From Eulemur rufifrons (Eukaryota > Chordata > Mammalia > Primates > Lemuridae): DNA of 64,000 nt. The notes below the pieces were generated by a model. That model was not told the origin of the DNA and searched no databases. It worked only from the letters and a program-made list of their open reading frames with translations. Every line of letters begins with the position of its first letter. The first letter of the stretch is position 1. Shown here piece by piece: positions 60,801 through 64,000 of the stretch. The stretch spans positions 4,780,001-4,844,000 of the forward strand of contig NC_091006.1 of NCBI RefSeq assembly GCF_041146395.1. Reading direction: 5' to 3'. Position numbers and translations under genes: made by a program.

Positions 60801-63226
60801 ATACTTACCTTGTCCCCCAACCCCGCTTTTCCTAGTGCCCACTCCTTTTCCTCAGACCCTATTGAATTCCTCCTACATCCCGCCTCAGTTTCCCCATCTC
60901 CAGCCCGCACTGCCCAGTTCGTCCCTCATCCCCGCTCCCCACCAGGTGCAGACCCATCTGCGAGTGATCGAGGAGAGGATGAACCAGAGCCTGGGCCTGC
61001 TGGACCAGAACCCCCACCTGGCTCAGGAGCTGCGGCCCCAGATTCGTGAGTGCCCATCTCCCCGGTCCCCATTCCAGACCTCCGAGGGAAGATCTTGACT
61101 CCCCAATGTCAATCCTCCCAACTTCAATTATCTATCCCTGTGTAACAAACCACCCCAAAACTTGGTGGTTTAAATGAACAACCATTTTTCTTTGTTCATA
61201 ATTCTGCCATCTGGTCTGGGTTCAGCTGAGTGGTTCTTCTGGTGGTCTTGCCAGAAGTCAGGTGTGCAGCTGTGTTTAGCCAGAAGGTCATCTAGGGACT
61301 GGGACTCCAGCACACCTGGGCCTCTCTCCCTGTCCAAGTAGGCTCAGGCCTCTCTTCTCCATGGAATCACTCCATGTGGTCTTGCCAGTGGGATAGCTGG
61401 ACTTCCTACGTGGTGATTCATGTTCCCCAAAATGCCAGGTCTTCTGAAGGCTCGGGCTCACATTTTATTGGTTAAAGCAAGATATAAACCCAGTCCAGAT
61501 TCAAGCAGAGGTGCCTAACATGAATACCAGAAAGTGTGACCTACCACAGCCTAGATCTATGGTGACTTCCTCCCGGCTATCCCACACCTAACCCGAATTC
61601 TCCTGACACTCAAGGATGCCATAGTCTTGAAATTAAAACTCCATCCAGCTCCCCACTCTCCACTTTGCCAGGTCACACTTACGGCTGCCCCACACTTGGG
61701 GCTGACTCTGCCGTCTGTCTGGTCTCCTAATAACTGCTGTGAAGATGCCCCTTCACTCCCCCTGCTGTGTTTTGTGGCGCCCCTATGCTCACCCCCTCAG
61801 GCACCTTTCTGCGTGTTCCCCTCAGAGGAGCTCCTCCGCTCTGAACACCTGGGTCCCAGCGACTTGGAAGCCCCCGCCCCTGTGGGCAGCAGTGAGGACA
61901 AGGCTAGGCCACAGCCTCCAGATTCCAAGGATGGTGAGTGAGCCGGACTTGGGGAAGAAGCCCCAAACCTCATTTCTAATCTCCTAAAGTGTGAGAGTGT
62001 CTCAGCCACCACAGTGCGTGGCAGGACGGGGAGGAATGTCTAAGGCTGTGGGGGGCTCTGTAGGATCCCTGGTGCTCCTTCTTGGTCCCTGGGAGGGCGT
62101 TTCTCCACCCTTCCATTGATGATATTCTCCTCTCTTCACTGCTCCACCTGCCCTGCCGCCTCTGGCTGCCAGCATACACCCCCATGACCCTTCCAAAAGG
62201 TGAGTGTCTCACATAGTAGACCGCAGCCACCAAATCCCACTGAGTCCTTGAACCCAGAATGGAAAAGGGTCCAAACACTGGGGACCCCAGACCTCCTGGG
62301 GTGGAGTCCGGTGTGCTTTCTGGCCCCCTCCCCAGGGGGATAGCACCCCTCTGGACCCTCAAGAATGAGATAGGACTTGTGGGATCCACAGAACAAGATG
62401 CTGCACCCCCAGAGAAAGAGAAGATGTCCCCCCTGGAGCAGTATGAGCGAAAGGTAAGTTAGTCGGACATGTGGGCTCCTACAGGTGGACAAGAGCAGGG
62501 CCTGGACTGCTGGGGCTGGGGGAAGAGGGTGCTGTGGGTTTGGTTTCCTTGGCCTGGGGGGGGGAGGGGGACAAGGACATGTACTCTGGGGTTCTAGGAG
62601 AGAAGAAGGCTGGGGGACGCCTTCTTGAGCCCCTGGGGAGGAGGCTGGGGCCCAGACCCCTGGGTTGCTGACACCTCCTGCTCCCCCAGGTGAATGCATC
62701 TGTTCCAAGGGGTTTTCCTTTCCACTCATCAGAGATTCAGAGAGATGAGCTGGTAAGAGGGTGAATTTCCCAGGTACCGGGGGGAAAGATCAGAGGTCAG
62801 CAGCTAGGCTGTGACTCCCAAAGCTACACAGGACCCTGGTGAGCCTGAAAGATGCCCTCTGCCCCACGTCCTTTCCCTGCAGGCACCAGCCGGGACAGGC
62901 GTGTCCCGTGAAGCTGTGTCTGGTCTGCTGATCATGGGAGCAGGTGGGGGCTCCCTGATCGTCCTCTCCATGCTGCTCCTGCGCAGGAAGAAGCCCTATG
63001 GGGCCATCAGCCATGGAGTGGTGGAGGTGAGACTCCAAGACAGGGTTCCAGAGCCTGGGCATGGGTGGGCTGTGAGATCTGCAGGAGGTCCCGGTGCCCC
63101 ACCGTCCTTCCCCTGCCCTGGTTGTAGGTGGACCCCATGCTGAGCCTGGAGGAGCAGCAGCTGCGGGAACTGCAGCGTCATGGCTATGAGAACCCCACCT
63201 ACCGCTTCCTGGAGGAACGACCCTGA
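54854..63226 (+). CDS. APLP1: APLP1, amyloid precursor-like protein 1
   Basis: Neuronal type I membrane protein of the APP family. Seventeen coding exons: 54854-55000, 55915-56058, 56859-56991, 57197-57309, 57574-57707, 57820-58004, 58463-58593, 58970-59044, 59845-60003, 60081-60209, 60946-61045, 61826-61933, 62173-62199, 62374-62453, 62690-62752, 62883-63026, 63128-63226; 1971 nt, 656 aa (human 650). The order is signal peptide with a long Leu run; E1 growth-factor-like and copper-binding domains ([15 protein letters not shown]); acidic stretch ([16 protein letters not shown]); E2 helical domain ([20 protein letters not shown] onward); N-glycosylation site NASVPRG; TM helix ([19 protein letters not shown]); short tail with the GYENPTYRF endocytosis/adaptor motif. 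There is no Kunitz exon, as expected for APLP1. The exon 14 acceptor appears shifted, adding Gly-Leu-Val. The frame is otherwise intact. Confidence 0.97.
57036..57051 (+). repeat. G16 homopolymer
   Basis: Uninterrupted run of 16 G in APLP1 intron 3. A second run of 13 G lies at 8542-8554, in intron 1 of the TEX14-like gene. Confidence 0.9.
57325..57560. repeat. Minisatellite-like repeat in APLP1 intron 4
   Basis: Opposite-strand reading of the G-rich word: AACCCAGGAGTCCAGGCC, AAACCAGGAATCCAGGCTC, AAGATCCAGGTTCCCAG at about 45-60 base spacing. Confidence 0.55.
59045..59844. other. APLP1 intron 8, low-complexity C-rich
   Basis: Diverged repeats of TTGGCTCTGCCC/CACCTTGGTGCAGCCC/TTGGTCCCACCCCT words. 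No coding or RNA feature was recognised. Confidence 0.5.
60230..60910. repeat. Degenerate tandem repeat, CTTGTCCCTTGAACCCC-type
   Basis: Fills APLP1 intron 10. The words TTCCTTGAATTCC, TGTCCCTTGGTCCC, TGTGCCTTGAACCC and TGTCCTTGAACCG recur every 15-35 bases. Confidence 0.6.
61120..61510. repeat. Ancient interspersed repeat in APLP1 intron 11
   Basis: TGTGTAACAAACCACCCCAA followed by ACTTGGTGGTTTAAATGAAC and TCTGGGTTCAGCTGAGTGGT is a common mammalian repeat signature. The family is not assigned. Confidence 0.5.
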
Positions 63227-63561
63227 ACTGGCGGCCCCTTCATGCCTTCAGCTGAGCCCAGACCTTCCCTCTTCCTGAAGCCCCAGAACCCCAACTCCCA
63301 GCCTCACATGGGGGAGAGACTCTTGAAAAGTTCATTTCACACCCTTTGTGAGGGGGCTGGAAATTCTTATTCCCCCTTCCATTTCCAAATTCCATCCCCA
63401 AGAAGCCCCCAGATATTCCCAGCTGCCTCCCTACGTGGGACCTCCTCACCTTAATTTATTTTGCAAGTTAATTTATTGCTCCTTAAGGTGACCGACATCT
63501 TGGTCCCAGTGTCTGTTATTCCCTGGAATTCACCCTTCCACGTTTTCCCCACTAACATCCC

Positions 63562-63567
63562 AATAAA
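63562..63567 (+). promoter_or_regulatory. APLP1 poly(A) signal
   Basis: AATAAA 336 bases after the stop codon, followed by a GT-rich stretch (CCTGTGTTCTATGAG). Confidence 0.85.
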
Positions 63568-63599
63568 GTCCTTTGCCCCACCAGACCATCCTGTGTTCT

Positions 63600-64000
63600 A
63601 TGAGAGAATGGGGGAATTAGTGTGTAATCACAGCTGGATGTGGGGGTCCATCTTGCCCAGACCTCCTTCTCCTCCTTAAGCCGGATAAGAGAGCTTTGAA
63701 TCTGGGCGGGGCCTGCAGGACCAGCTGGTGTGCAGGGAGGGAGGCCCAGGAACCTTGGGAAGGCTCTTGGCGCTTACACGGGAGCTTTCCGTGGTGCTGA
63801 AGGGCCGTGACTTCTCACCCTCCATCTCCTGGTCACCCACGTGGACCCCAAGGAGGCTGGGCTCTGGCAAGTTTCTGCTGCCCTCTGCTCGCCCTCACAC
63901 ACAACCACACACAGTGTCCACCCGAACCCATGAGCCCTACGGGGGACTGGGAATCTTGAAGGATCCTTCTCATCCCCAGAAGTCTTCATCCCTTCTTAGG
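63600..64000. other. Downstream of APLP1, no feature seen
   Basis: GC-balanced sequence without a recognisable exon. In human the next gene (NFKBID, opposite strand) lies further downstream and should be beyond the window. Confidence 0.5.

Noticed and set aside
63676..63870. Minus-strand frame near the window end as a possible NFKBID exon
   Set aside because: No ankyrin-type or other recognisable sequence and no convincing splice sites; NFKBID should lie further downstream.

Overview
The window is mammalian nuclear DNA: split genes with GT-AG introns, CpG-rich promoters, MIR/L2/L1 debris and Alu SINEs. The gene order ARHGAP33 - (TEX14-like) - PRODH2 - NPHS1 - KIRREL2 - APLP1 is that of human chromosome 19q13.12. 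The Alu copies carry an AT-rich insert between the two arms (TATATGGACAGCTAAAAATA-type) that I associate with strepsirrhine primates. No galago-type tRNA-derived SINEs were noticed, so a lemur-like primate is the best guess (inference).

Layout. 1-2015 (+): last two coding exons and 3'UTR of ARHGAP33. 2060-9200 (-): a 17-exon gene, assembled here exon by exon in a single open frame of about 751 codons. It is clearly related to TEX14 (N-terminal ankyrin repeats, degenerate kinase fold, C-terminal coiled coil). I know of no established gene name for it at this locus, and it is the most interesting item in the window. 9200-10640: intergenic, old L2 sequence. 10647-19041 (-): PRODH2, 10 coding exons, about 461 aa. 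19042-25222: repeat-dominated intergenic sequence. 25223-42867 (-): NPHS1 (nephrin), all 29 coding exons, about 1246 aa. 42868-46439: shared 5' region. 46440-53135 (+): KIRREL2, 15 coding exons, about 702 aa. 54854-63226 (+): APLP1, 17 coding exons, about 656 aa. 63570-64000: no gene seen.

Function. NPHS1 and KIRREL2 are divergently transcribed immunoglobulin-superfamily adhesion proteins that interact at the podocyte slit diaphragm. They may share regulatory DNA in the 3.6 kb between their start codons. PRODH2 is the mitochondrial hydroxyproline dehydrogenase. APLP1 is the neuronal APP paralogue. ARHGAP33 is a Rho-GAP/sorting nexin, of which only the proline-rich tail is present.

All exon coordinates were derived by hand from splice sites, reading phase and remembered family sequences. 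The total lengths are all divisible by three, which supports the models. Repeat boundaries are approximate unless target-site duplications are quoted.
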